A DNA stretch of 64,000 nucleotides from Symsagittifera roscoffensis (Eukaryota > Xenacoelomorpha > Acoela > Convolutidae): the NCBI RefSeq assembly GCF_963678635.1, contig NC_087067.1, forward strand, positions 44,833,629 to 44,897,628. Reading direction: 5' to 3'. Below are positions 31,975 through 41,981 of the stretch, piece by piece. The position numbers and the translations under genes were made by a program. The stretch's first letter is position 1. The number at the start of each line of letters is the position of its first letter. The notes under the pieces were generated by a model. The model saw nothing but the letters and a program-made list of their open reading frames with translations, searched no databases and had not been told where the DNA came from.

Positions 31975-32226
31975 GATTCTTATTTACAATTATTTCTATT
32001 TACAATATTACTATTTACAAAATCCTATTCTAAAAATAACAATTTTTGATAATAAATATAATAATAAAGAAAAACAATGTTCCTATTCCCTTTAAGATTT
32101 ATTAAAATTTTACTAATTCCTGATCCCAACAGAATCCGATCTATCGCGACTTAACGTTCCGACTAGTCCTATTGCTTTTGATTTAATTGTTTCGACCTGT
32201 CTTAAGACCCTTTGATACCGTCACAC

Positions 32227-32938
32227 CACTTTTTTATACTGTCCCAAGACCTCCCGGTACTGTCCCAACACTTCTATGTACTGTCCAAAGACTTCCCTGG
32301 CGCTGTCTCAAGACTTCTAGGTACTGTCCCAAGACTTCTCTGGTGCTGTCCCAAGACTTTTTGGTACTGTCCCAAGACTTTTTGGTACTGTCCCAAGACT
32401 TTCTGGTACTGTCCCAAGACTGCCTGTCCCAAGACTGCCTGTCCCAAGACCGCCTGTCCCAAGACTGCCTGTCCCAAGACTGCCTGTCCCAAGACTGCCT
32501 GTCCCAAGACTGCCTGTCCCAAGACTGCCTGTCCCAAGACTGCCTGTCCCAAGACTGCCTGTGCCAAGACTGCCTGTCCCAAGACTGCCTGTCCCAAGAC
32601 TGCCTGTCCCAAGACTGCCTGTCCCAAGATTGCCTGTCCCAAGATCGCCTGTCCCAAGACTGCTTGTACCAAGACTGCCTGTCCTAGGAATGCCTGTCCC
32701 AAGACTGCCTGTCCCAAGACTGCCTGTCCCAAGACTGCCTGTCCCAAGACTGCCTGTCCCAAGACTGCTTGTCTCAAGACTGCCTGTTCCAAGACTGCCT
32801 GCCCGAAGACTGCCTGTCCCAAGACTGCCTGTCCCAAGACTGCCTGTCCCAAGACTGCTTGTCCCAAGACTGCCTGTCCCAAGACTGCCTGTCCCAAGAC
32901 TGCCTGTCCCAAGACTGCCTGTCCCAAGACTGCCTTGA
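32227..32938. repeat. 15-bp minisatellite GTCCCAAGACTGCCT (~35 copies) with 21-bp leader units
   Basis: From about 32410 to 32932 the 15-mer is repeated nearly perfectly about 35 times. From 32227 to 32410 it is preceded by longer units of the type GGTACTGTCCCAAGACTTTTT (21 bp and imperfect). Because 15 is a multiple of three, five of the six frames stay open, giving pentapeptide repeats such as CPKTA, SQDCL or GTGSL. I regard these as by-products and not as genes. The array sits just upstream of gag in A. Confidence 0.95.
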
Positions 32939-34415
32939 ACCACTGTACCTTGTACCACCACTTGAGCTCTAGTAAAAGTTTTCACAAAAAACCCAATATT
33001 ACTGGCTAAAAGTTTAAATCACCAACCCCTTGTTTTTATCTCTTTTAACATTTTGATGCAAGTTGAAACCCAACTTGTTCTAGGTGTCTTGTGATCATCT
33101 GTTTGTCCAAAACCGATTAAAACTTCCTTCACCAAAAGCGTCAACAATTTAACAGAGAAAAAAAATTAATATCGATAGAAGCAAAAAAAAAATGAACCCA
33201 CCTAAAATTCAAAGGTGACTTGTGTCACCCCTTTATCTGACCAACAACAAAAAAAGGTCTGGTACCTGATTACCACGCGTTCTCCTCCCCCCTGCTAGTG
33301 ATCTTATGGGGTATCACAAAAACTGTCTATGTCCGTTCCCCCCTCCCGATCCGACCAGGGTACCTACCTTAATTCGATGTTAAATTTGGATATCCGCTTC
33401 TTATAATCGACGCGTGTAAGAATCTAATGTAACTAAATCGACGATACCGATCAATTAGTTACTCTAATGTGTCCCCCCTTTTTACACTTTACAACCACCA
33501 ACCTCTAACCTAACCAGCCCCCCTTCTAACCTCCCCCCTCTTTAGCCCCCTCTTAAGCCGAAAACTCCCTTAAGCGCCGGGGTGCTAAAACTCTTGAGAG
33601 AAAACCGTAGACCTGTTTCCAGGCCTGCTTGAGTAAAAACTTCCTCAGAACAGTGGGGTCCCGCTTATCCAATTTTACAATTATCTCCTATAATGTAATG
33701 TGTATATTAACGATACCCGTTTGACCAACTTGAGAACACCCCCGTCCTCTCTTGTTGCTCTGATTCCGTGCTGGTTGTTTCCTTGACTTGTCCTGCCCCA
33801 GCACCACTTTCCCACTTGGCTGGTCGCCTGTTCCAGTCAAGTCCCCTAATGGTCCAGCTATGTCCCTGTGAACCACTTTCCCACCCGACTGGTCACCTAT
33901 TCCAGTCACGTCTCCTAATGGTCCAGCTAAGTTGCAAGCTATCTGAAAACCCTTTACAACGCCCCACACTCGGGCATTTTTTCAGATTGCTGAAATGATC
34001 GAAACGATCGGTCTTATTTATAAAAAAACAGTATGGGTATACTATTTAATTAATATAAAGGTTTGATACAACTAATTTGGTGTCAAAGTCACTGTCATTT
34101 TTTGTTTTATAGTTTTTGTTCTTTTTTCTGTTCTTTTTCGGGTTTTGTTTCGCTTTTTCTCTTTTGATCGTTTTTTCGTCCCCACTAGTTACCCCCCTTT
34201 ACTCGGTTAGCTAAGCCTCGTTCGGAGAGCGTACCAGGAAGTTTTCTCGAGTTTTCTTAAAAAGCTATCACGGTACAACCGGAAGGTTTACACGTTCCCG
34301 CTGAACCGCACCACCGGTACTCTAGAATGGGCATGTAGCCCGGAGCTGCATCAAGTGGGTTCAACTCCGTAGTCATGATGTCGTAAAAACACCCAGGAGC
34401 GCCATAAAAACACTA
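32939..34415. other. 5' non-coding region of A and unassigned flank
   Basis: No protein recognised. It holds C-rich runs (33460-33545), a 70-bp direct repeat (33803-33935), a TATA-like TATTTATAAAAA at about 34014-34027 and a T-rich tract at about 34096-34180 that resembles the T-rich tracts at 61.18 kb beyond element B. The 5' boundary of A is somewhere here. Confidence 0.45.
33803..33935. repeat. 70-bp direct repeat, 1.9 copies
   Basis: CCACTTTCCCAC at 33803 recurs at 33873, followed each time by a CTGGTCNCCTNTTCCAGTCA stretch and CCTAATGGTCCAGCTA. The 93-codon minus frame over it simply repeats AGPLGD and is not proposed as a gene. Confidence 0.85.
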
Positions 34416-35305
34416 TTTAACAGTCGCCTGCTTCAGTCACATATGAGGCTTAAGAAGAATAGGCCCTATAACCATTGGCTCAAGAGTCAGGGACACTATC
34501 TCTCGTGTTTTTCTACCTCAAAACGGTCGGAGCCAATTCGGTTCGCTTGCGACATGAGACTAAAAACCCGTTACAGCTTAAAGGCCACTACCAAAATACC
34601 CCCCACTCTAGAAAATAAGAACGTCCCCATACCTAGGTCTCAAAATACCCAAAATGCTTGAACGCCGTTAAAAACAGGGTCGGAACAATCCGCACAGTTA
34701 CTTTTTATTAGACAGTGGAACTCTGATCCATTTCAGATGGATCAACCTAAAACTCTCCTTACCTCAATATAACAATCAAAAAACACACTCGAGAAAACTA
34801 TATTGGGTACTCACATATCAGCACACTCAAGAATTGGAGTAGCTAAATCAGTAAGCAACTCGAGAATTAAGTATGATAACTTGAGAAGTTTTATTCTAAT
34901 TAGTTTTAACAAGGGAACTAAGTTTGGACTCAAGAATCGAAGTTTTGGTCTGAACCATTGGGACACCCCAGCTGTCCGCCTTTCCACTGGGGGTTCACTC
35001 TAGTTCAGCTCGAATAAATGTATTCTTCTTTCGCAATCGTTTCTTCTCCTATTTCAGGATAAGACGGCTCTACTCGCGTTTATTTTGTATCTGGAAATTT
35101 CGAATAGCAATTTCCCGCTGCCTTTTTCAAGTACTTTCCCGCGATTGTAAATCGGATGTTCTGATTTTCTATTTCTGAGATTTTCAGTTTTCGCGAGAAA
35201 GTTGAGCATGACAGGCTCGATTCGAATTTTTGAAAAATTAAATTTCCCCCCAAAATTACGTAGTTCATGTTCCCCAAGGTCAAACTTACAAATATGACCG
35301 GCACA
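34416..35305. repeat. R1 repeat, copy 2 (890 bp)
   Basis: Nearly identical to 14148-15042 over its whole length, with the poly-C run shortened (7 C against 12). The left edge is TTTAACAG where copy 1 has TGTAACAG. The right edge is again CCGGCACA followed by LINE sequence (CTCGGCAATGAG). It lies 20.27 kb from copy 1 in the same orientation, with element A between them. Confidence 0.85.
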
Positions 35306-36393
35306 ACCCTCGGCAATGAGCTAACCGACCAGCACGCTGAAGAAGGGGCCACAATCACACACACATAAAATAAATATTTCACTTGGCAAGTGTATGTCAA
35401 TTTTTCCAGCGAGTATTTCGGCAAACAGCAGTACAACTGGAAGTGCTTGGTACAAAGATAATGGAAGGATGCCAAGTTTGAAGAGCTTTATGTAACATTC
35501 GCCCGGAAAATACATATCGACGGAATATAAAGCTAGGTTCTAAGACGACTGGACAACGTCTAAACAGAGCTCTACATGCTTTTCACCGTCTCTACCAAGC
35601 CAGTTCTTTTGGTGGTCTTTTCAATATCGGGTCGACAAAAACGTTACTGTTCTCCGGCTTCGACCAGAACGCTCAAAGTAACTTAATTACATGCAGAAAT
35701 ATTGAGCTCATGGCTGGGTCTCAGTATTCCCAGACCACGAGGTCACTCGTAAAATCAGGGCTACTACTACTTATTATATTACTATTGTTTTCGTTCAGTA
35801 GATAAAAATCATCATCTCTATCGAAAATGGATCAACCCTTTTCCCCAACTCCTAGCTTCTCATCCTTGCAAAATGAATCCAGATGTTAATTAAATTCAAT
35901 TCAGGGCATAATAGGGAAGCTAAAAGTTTATGTAAAACAGTTTCAGTCCAAATCCCGAGACCCCTCCGGATTCTTGAATCCGGGGAAATAAGACTCTTAT
36001 TCTCCTTCCGGAAGGCTGGTTTTTCACCCTTCACCGTTGTTCGCAACGGCCTTGCAACTATTGTAGCGGAACAATAGTTGCAACTCGGAGCGGTCTCTGC
36101 TTCTGCTGCTTTTTTCTGACTCCGATTCTCAATTTTTCCGTTGTTGTCGTCGTCGCAACTATCGTTGTTGTGTGTCTATTTCGGTTTTTCTCCAAAATGG
36201 CCGTTTTTGACGTTTCTTAGAATCATTACGTCATCATTTTTGAATTTTTAAAATTTAGGAATTTCCGAATTCTTCAGCCTTCCCGATTTGTCCAATCGTC
36301 CGATTAACGCTCTTAATCCTTCAAAACCGCCAATTCGGAAGGTTCGCTGCTAAAAACTCAAAACTGCTGAATCTGCATTTTTGTCAATTCTGG
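35306..36393 (+). repeat. LINE tail with 1-kb downstream repeat
   Basis: 35309-35375 is the LINE fragment with the same internal deletion as at 15046-15114. It is followed by the LINE 3' UTR and about 1 kb of further sequence that matches 62.70-63.76 kb at very high identity, ending at TTTTTGTCAATTCTGG. Element B begins immediately afterwards. The small open frames (for example 35321-35515, 35852-36077) recur in every copy as a consequence and show no protein motif. Confidence 0.85.
35961..36083 (+). other. cluster of four hairpins in the LINE tail repeat
   Basis: CCGGATTC-TT-GAATCCGG (35966-35983), the palindrome CCTTCCGGAAGG (36004-36015), CCGTTG-TTCG-CAACGG (36034-36049, TTCG loop) and a 13-bp stem with 6-base loop (36052-36064 / 36071-36083) follow each other. 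The same cluster is at about 63325-63447. It may be structured RNA in an element tail. Confidence 0.6.
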
Positions 36394-37193
36394 TCGAATG
36401 TCACATACTCCCCGCACAGCCAGGTAAATGTCCCCATTGAATCTCGCAATATTCGTAAAATTGGTAAAGTGTCATCGAACAGAAATTACAAAAAGCACGA
36501 AATAACTTTTATCCACGTCATTTCGACTCACTGCAGAATATAAATGGCATCATACTGCATTGCTATAGCCTTCTAAATTTTTTCACTAATCTGACCTTTA
36601 AGGATATGACTTAAGATAAAACATTTTTTGTGACTTCCAACGTCATTGCAAAACGTCAGTCCTGCCAACCAACAAGCTAAAATTATCCTACTATGCTTCT
36701 TCCCTTCGGAAATCTTAGTTGTTATTGTCCTGAATATTAAAATTAAGGAAATCTGTGGTTAGAAAAAACAATGAAACAATCTCCCTCTTCAAGAGGTTAC
36801 CCAAGCCTTTCATGTCACCACAAAGTGAACAGTTCTCCTAATTGATTAAAAAACAGTCATGCAGGCTGATATAGTCAAATATAATCTTTACTCAAGCCTT
36901 TCTAAAAAAATACTAAGTGTCTCTAAAGCCACTAACTAAAGTCAAAATGCAAATTTATAAATGCAACAAATTCTTTAATGTTCAAAACTCAACTAAATGT
37001 TTCAGTTTTCAATTCAACTTGGTTGCTTAGCTCCTCACTTGAGTTTTCGTTACACACATAAAACAATTTTGAGTTTTAACTTCATCTCTTTTGTCATCTC
37101 TTTGTTTCTTCTTTTTTCGTCGTTTAGAAGTTCTAAAACTTCTAAAATATTCTATTTTCGTCTCTTTTTGCGTCTTGTTTTTTCGGCTATTCG
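36394..37193 (-). other. 3' non-coding end of element B
   Basis: AT-rich. It begins GTCACATACTCCCCG, like A (GGCACATACTCCCCG), and keeps weak similarity to A for about 100 bases (CGCAATATTCG ... TCATCGAACAGAAATTACAAAAA). No gene seen. Confidence 0.5.
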
Positions 37194-37761
37194 TCAATGT
37201 TCCGTCTCCTCCTCTTGTGACATTGACTCTGCACTTTCAGTTTCTGTCTTTTGCAACACATCGTTAGCTATTCTGACGCTGTTGGAAGCAGTCCTCCAAC
37301 ACTTATGCTCTTTTACCCTCTGTTTACAACAAGGTAGGGGATCCACGTTAGATTCTCTGTTCCTGCAGAAGCTGTTGTGGAGACACAACGTCACGTTTCT
37401 CTCCAAATCTCCCTTCAACATCTCTTCCTTTTCCTTTCCACTACCTTCACTTGTCCTGGAAATTTTTTTCACCGCGGTGGTCACTGCATTCCGATGAGTC
37501 ACTAAAGCTTGCTTGAAAGCTCCTGCCCCAATGTCCAGCTGATACCCACTGTACACTCTGCCGTGCTTCGAGATATGCTTTTTTGCATACTCGTACAACC
37601 ATGCAGTCATGTTGGCTCTAAACCATGGCATCAGTCGTCTTCTTGCTCATATGTTTTTCACTTCCATAGGAATGTTCAGAATTTTGCACGTTGTCTCGAA
37701 AAGATCTAAATCTTTTAGACAATCCAATTTCTGCAATTGTTCTCTCATTGGTGCCTCCTGT
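37194..37761 (-). pseudogene. region X of B, C-terminal end
   Basis: 37194-37631 is open (145 codons): MPWFRANMTAWLY, LVTHRNAVTTAVKKI, LERNVTLCLHNSFCRNRES, then an acidic end (SAESMSQEEETEH). It matches the A end domain. The stretch up to 37761 is in another frame, with the change just after IRWLECEREQ. Unknown function. Confidence 0.7.
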
Positions 37762-38570
37762 CTATTGTTCTCTCTCACACTCCAGCCATCGTATCGCCAT
37801 CATAACTCCCACTATCACTATTGTTATGGGCCGTGATGAGTCTGGTAAACCCATGGAGATCAGCTCTCCAGAGTCCCAGATCAACACCAGATTACTACGA
37901 TTGGGATACCACCAGGTCTGCAGCAAGCAGTGGCAAGGAAACTCATCATGTGTCAACATGATGCTCCTCCAATTACGCTTTCCCAAAGCTTCCACTAATG
38001 GTTCCACTCCCATCATCACTCGGTGGACTTCATCATTCTCGTTTACTTTATTGTAATCTGTAACGGTTGATCCTCTCTGTTTCTGTCTCTCAAAGTCACT
38101 GAAGTTCCCACTCACGTATCCCATGAACTTCTTTCCCAGTATTGATTCCAACTCCTCCCTTGTTCTCTCTGGAACTGCTGAGAACATTTTACACAGTAAC
38201 TCATAAAATTTTTCCGACATTGTCGCTAGTCTCACACACTTTGGCACTGAGAAGGCTTGATCCACGATCGTTCTCGTACTCTTTACATCCACAGCTACAA
38301 AATGCACCGGGTATCTGCTCTTGCACATTGGAGCTAATGTCGATCCCACCAAATATCGTGCTCCTGATGGTCTACGATAAATTTCACTGTGTCGGATGTT
38401 CATTTCCGTCTCGATCGCTTCCCTCCATTTTCCTATGTACTTTTGCTCAGTTTGCAAAACTCCTGGGAACACTTCTACACTGATGGCTGTGACCATCTCA
38501 TGTTTCTGTTCTAGTTTCAATAGTGACACTAAAGAACCAAACATGCTGTAGAATCATAGTGCAGCCACTA
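37762..38570 (-). pseudogene. region X of B, segment matching A 16236-16960
   Basis: 260 open codons, continuous in B where A is frame-shifted: ISVEVFPGVLQTEQKYIGKW, YLVGSTLAPMCKSRYPVHFV, AFSVPKCVRLATMS, NFSDFERQ, RNWRSIMLTHDEFPCHCL, WYPNRSNLVLIWD, GVMMAIRW. Conserved Cys and His residues are scattered (for example EFPCHC). No known fold recognised. The preceding segment is in another frame (change near 38570). Confidence 0.75.
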
Positions 38571-38573
38571 GAC

Positions 38574-39995
38574 TCACATCGGTTCCGTTTCCGTCCTTGC
38601 TTTCATCATAACGTTCCCAAACAATATCGTCAACTGCTTGTGTTGTCTCTCTAGGGTTTTCACGCAATCCAGACTTCCACAAACGTGACCTTCTAATCCA
38701 CAGACTTCTGCCAAACAGCTACCAGGTTTGATCCAGTCTTCTGGTCCCCAGCCAGGCAACTCGACTTTGTCTTCCCCGTTGCTCCTAGAGGCGGTTGTCA
38801 TCACATTATATATGATGTTCAGGTCACGCAGTTTACAGTCTGCGTTTAGTTCCCTCTGCACGTTTTGTGTCGCTCGTAGTATCGAGTCAGCATCGGCACT
38901 AGGACACCATGATGGTCTCATCAGTTCCCACACTACCATCAAGCTCGTTCTCAGTAATTAATCTGAGAATCCCAATCCAAACTCCACTCGTTTGTCGGAT
39001 TTTGGCACGGAAGGTGCAGTCACCTTTTCTTCCACGACTAGTCCCAACTTAATCTGCGGGTTAGTAGCGCTTTTAATCGTTGCAATTCTCGACGTCCAGA
39101 ACCTTAGCAATACTGCGTGCTCGTAATCAAAGAAGCAATCGCGTATGTCTTCACTCAGGAAAGGGTTGTATGCTATCCCTATGACTCGGGACACGTAGCT
39201 GTATAACTTCTTTCTGATCGGTCCACAGTACTCACTGGATTTCGGCAGTGCCCCCATAGATTCTTTAGTGAGTCTCAGCTCCTTGTTTGAGAATCTCCTG
39301 ATTTCATCTATTTTTCTCATGGGTTCTAGCTCCTTGGGTTCTTTCATGTTCACCCTTATCGGCTTGCTCTGATGCATATCGAGCAGTGCTAGCAAGAGTA
39401 AGGCTTTCGCTCGTTCATCGCCCTCCCTCAGCATCTTGACACAGGTGTTCAATGCTGGCACTGAAATCTGCTCTATCAGGAATCGAATGAAACAGAGAGC
39501 GTCTCTCCGCTTCGCGCACGCTACTGCCATTCCCTACTGGATTATCAGATCCCTCAGGTTCGTCATCAGGAATACCTTTTCTTCTTTTGACCTTTTCCTT
39601 TATTCTGAATCATATTCCCCGCGAGTTAATCCCATCATGCACCAGGAGAACCTCAGTTGTAATTCGGTTCTCACGTAAGGTACTGCCATGAGAGCGTGTA
39701 TTCTCGGCGTAGTTCTCATTTCCTCTTCAAAGTACCTCAACACCACTGCTTTCCATGGAAGGCTCACTAAATCCTCAATCGTTTCCGCCTGCATCTCAGA
39801 CGACGCTAGAGTCCCGTACGCCTTCTGCTTGAGGGTGGTGCCTTGTAACATTGTCTGCAGATAACCTTCCATGGCACTCTTGTCTTCCAGAGCCTTCACA
39901 TACCCTTTAGCCGAGTTTCGGTATTCCAACACCTCCATGTATCCACCGGCGGGTTCATCTATTGACAGAGTCTCCGACACTGCCAGTCGGTTATA
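38574..39995 (-). pseudogene. region X of B, segment absent from A
   Basis: Three open pieces (38574-38942, 38958-39530, 39600-39980) are all in one frame with each other and with 39996-41675, broken by TAA near 38958, TAG near 39539 and TAA at 39600. They encode a mostly helical sequence (KALLLLALLDMHQ, IRRFSNKELRLTKESM, FWTSRIATIKSATNPQIKL; ETIEDLVSLPWKAVVLRYFE). In A the flanking segments are joined directly, so A has a deletion or B a lineage-specific insertion; the continuous frame favours deletion in A. Family unknown. Confidence 0.65.
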
Positions 39996-40454
39996 CTACA
40001 CTGGTACTAGTTGTCCTGCGACACTTCCCTTTGCGTGGTTCATGGGAGACGGTTTAAAGTCTTTCATGGTACTTTCTCCACATTGGCTGAGTATCTCCAT
40101 TTCCAAGGTTGCTCCAGTCAGAGTGCGGTCACTCCTTTTGGATTTGTAACCTGTTGACTTTATCCCTGCCATGAGAATGGGTGGCACCATCGCTACATCA
40201 GTTAACAATCTGTCCGTGCCAGGCAATTGATAATCATCTTGTCCCAAATCCATGGCCTCTTCGACTCGTTTCCTTTTCGCTGAATTGGCAGCTCTTATCG
40301 ATATCTCCGAATCCACCTTCGTCTTTCCTGCTCTCCTCGGTATCACTTTGCTGCCTAATTTCATCTTCATCTCGTTGATCTTGTCAATCACCAGTTTCGA
40401 TCGCATCGTTTCTTTCCTGGTCCTTGACAGATACACCACCTCTCCTTTATCCTC
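39996..40454 (-). pseudogene. region X of B, basic segment
   Basis: 147 open codons: a Lys/Arg-rich stretch (KETMRSKLVIDKINEMKMKL; AANSAKRKRVEEAMD, possibly nuclear-localisation-like), then a Ser/Thr-rich part. In frame with both neighbours and separated from them by TAG at 40455 and TAG at 39996. Loosely matches the charged A segment at 16961-17446. Confidence 0.55.
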
Positions 40455-41675
40455 CTACGGTGTCATCTTGACGGGAGAGTTCACCTCACTTTCGTCAGTG
40501 GCTGAGTCAATCAACAACTCACTCAATCTCCCTTCACACTCATCAAGTTTGTCGAGGACTTCCCGCATCAATGGTCGGTTGAGACCCACTTTCAAAATGG
40601 ACTGGGTCCCGTAGCTCTGAACTACTGTCCAGACTTCTTCCATGAACGCCACTCTGCCCAATTTACATCCCGTCCTATTCTCATGGTCTCGGTGATGCAC
40701 TTCCCACTCTTCTTCGGGCAACGTTCCCAAGAAAGGTACTCTGGCAGCGCCTTCTATTCTTCTTCTCCTCGGTGAGTCCATGAGGAGTCTTTGTTCGTTA
40801 TCTTTTGAATTGCCCGGAGAGCTGCTCTCCGGCAAATTCCGTTTCATTTCCATAAAGGCCGACGGAGGTTCCAGTGTCGAAGTGCCTTCGTCCGCTGGCT
40901 CAGCAGCTTCCAACGTATCCGCATTAATCTCAAAGTCACTGAGTAAATTGAAATCCAGGCTGGATATTCCTCCTGTCGATGCCTTGTCGTCTTCCCTATC
41001 TGCTTGATCGTTACCTTGTTGCATGGGTTCCGTCGTTCGACGGCTTCCTCCCTGCCCATCATCTCCTTCTGATGTATCTTTTTTCGAGCTTGAGGGTCCT
41101 TGCTTTTCAGTCTCGGCCCATTCCGGAAATTTTGGTATGATCAGTATGCCGGCCGATTTATCTTCCTCCTCTCCATGGACCACTTTGATTTCCTCACAGC
41201 CGAAGGGTGCCAGGAAGTTTCTAGTCCGCAGCGTTCCTCCCACTGTTAACCCCTGCTTCACACTGTTCAAAATCAGGGAGGCCTCAGGTAATTCGGCTCT
41301 GCCTCTCATTCTCATGGGCGTAAGGTTTAATTCCGCCCACTTTGCGTCAAACGCTCCAGGCTTCGGAGTCGCGGCGTTGCTTATTCGCCTTCTCGTCGCT
41401 TGATCCATGTAGTCAAATCGCGTGTACTGTAGCACGGCGGCATTCCTCCCCACAAAGTATGGATCCATCGTTTCCACGAATTTCCATATCCTCCTTTCAT
41501 TGGTTTCAAACGCTCTTAGTCTAGGAGTTTGTACTACGGAGACTGCTCCCAGCAACATCCTTCTTATCAGAGGGAATTCAGGGATATCCTCTGGCAGCTT
41601 TTCGTAATCACCCCAATCTTTCGTCTCTTCTCTGACCTTGTGATATGCTGCAGTGAGACGAGGAACTCTGGTCAT
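40455..41675 (-). CDS. region X of B, long open segment
   Basis: 406 codons. N-terminal blocks PEFPLIRRMLLGAVSVV and MDPYFVGRNAAVLQYTRFDY correspond to broken ones in A near 18.1-18.3 kb. The middle has LAPFGCEEIKVVHGEEEDKS and AGILIIPKFPEWAE. Then comes a Ser/Glu-rich low-complexity linker, and a C-terminal part with VPFLGTLPEEEWEVHHRDHE and LMREVLDKLDECEGRLSELL. No known family. The ATG-like start is not a true start: the frame is continuous upstream through a TAA at 41709. Confidence 0.65.
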   Translation of the reverse strand: MTRVPRLTAAYHKVREETKDWGDYEKLPEDIPEFPLIRRMLLGAVSVVQTPRLRAFETNERRIWKFVETMDPYFVGRNAAVLQYTRFDYMDQATRRRISNAATPKPGAFDAKWAELNLTPMRMRGRAELPEASLILNSVKQGLTVGGTLRTRNFLAPFGCEEIKVVHGEEEDKSAGILIIPKFPEWAETEKQGPSSSKKDTSEGDDGQGGSRRTTEPMQQGNDQADREDDKASTGGISSLDFNLLSDFEINADTLEAAEPADEGTSTLEPPSAFMEMKRNLPESSSPGNSKDNEQRLLMDSPRRRRIEGAARVPFLGTLPEEEWEVHHRDHENRTGCKLGRVAFMEEVWTVVQSYGTQSILKVGLNRPLMREVLDKLDECEGRLSELLIDSATDESEVNSPVKMTP

Positions 41676-41981
41676 TTCACCATTCGTCTTATCATAGGGT
41701 CTTAGATTTTAGAGCTTCGGAAACACCTCGATGTGCCCTCTCTCTACTTCTCCCATGCGATCACGGAAGTGATCGTCAAAATTGATTACTGTCATTTCTG
41801 GCTCTGATAATTTCGCAAATAACAGATCCTCGCTCATGAGCTCCCGCAAAACGTGCTGCTCACACCAGCTCAGCGCACTACCATCCACTGCTGATATGAG
41901 TTTCAGGTGCAGCACCGACCTCCTGTATGCTTCCACCTTGACATCAGGGAACGTGACTGCTGGTCCATAAATCACTGTCAT
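41676..41981 (-). pseudogene. region X of B, conserved short segment
   Basis: MTVIYGPAVTFPDVKVEAYR, LISAVDGSALSWCEQHVLR, VINFDDHFRDRMGEVERG. It matches A 18296-18772 closely. It ends in TAA at 41709-41711 where A has Trp, and its frame differs from the preceding segment (frameshift at about 41980). Confidence 0.75.

Larger units (their letters stand above)
15164..34200 (-). mobile_element. giant Ty3-like retroelement A (~19 kb), inactivated
   Basis: Minus strand; 5' end at the high coordinate. Order: leader with 15-bp minisatellite, gag (31974 to ~30190), NC-protease, RT, RNase H, linker, integrase, pol C-terminal extension (stop at 23192-23194), spacer, region X (22755 to 15600), 3' non-coding. 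Element B has the same order and diverged sequence (RT roughly 85-90% identical in protein by eye). No LTR pair was found, so both ends are approximate; the left end is set at the CACATACTCCCCG word shared with B. Stops and frameshifts are spread over all domains. Confidence 0.85.

Noticed and set aside
32187-33009. Long open frames on both strands over 32.2-33.0 kb (up to 265 codons)
   Set aside because: They are produced by a 15-bp tandem repeat whose unit is a multiple of three. The peptides are pure pentapeptide repeats in five different frames.
33688-33969. 93-codon minus frame with AGPLGD repeats
   Set aside because: Explained by the 70-bp direct repeat; no family recognised.
34340-34375. 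T-arm-like GGGTTCAACTCC, possible tRNA
   Set aside because: The flanking bases do not form a T stem, and no D arm, anticodon arm or acceptor stem can be built. A similar GGGGTTCAATTCC at about 4968 was rejected for the same reason.
35321-36077. Short frames (64-66 codons) recurring in every LINE tail copy
   Set aside because: Recurrence follows from DNA repeat identity. The frames have no motif and no codon-level conservation can be judged from near-identical copies.
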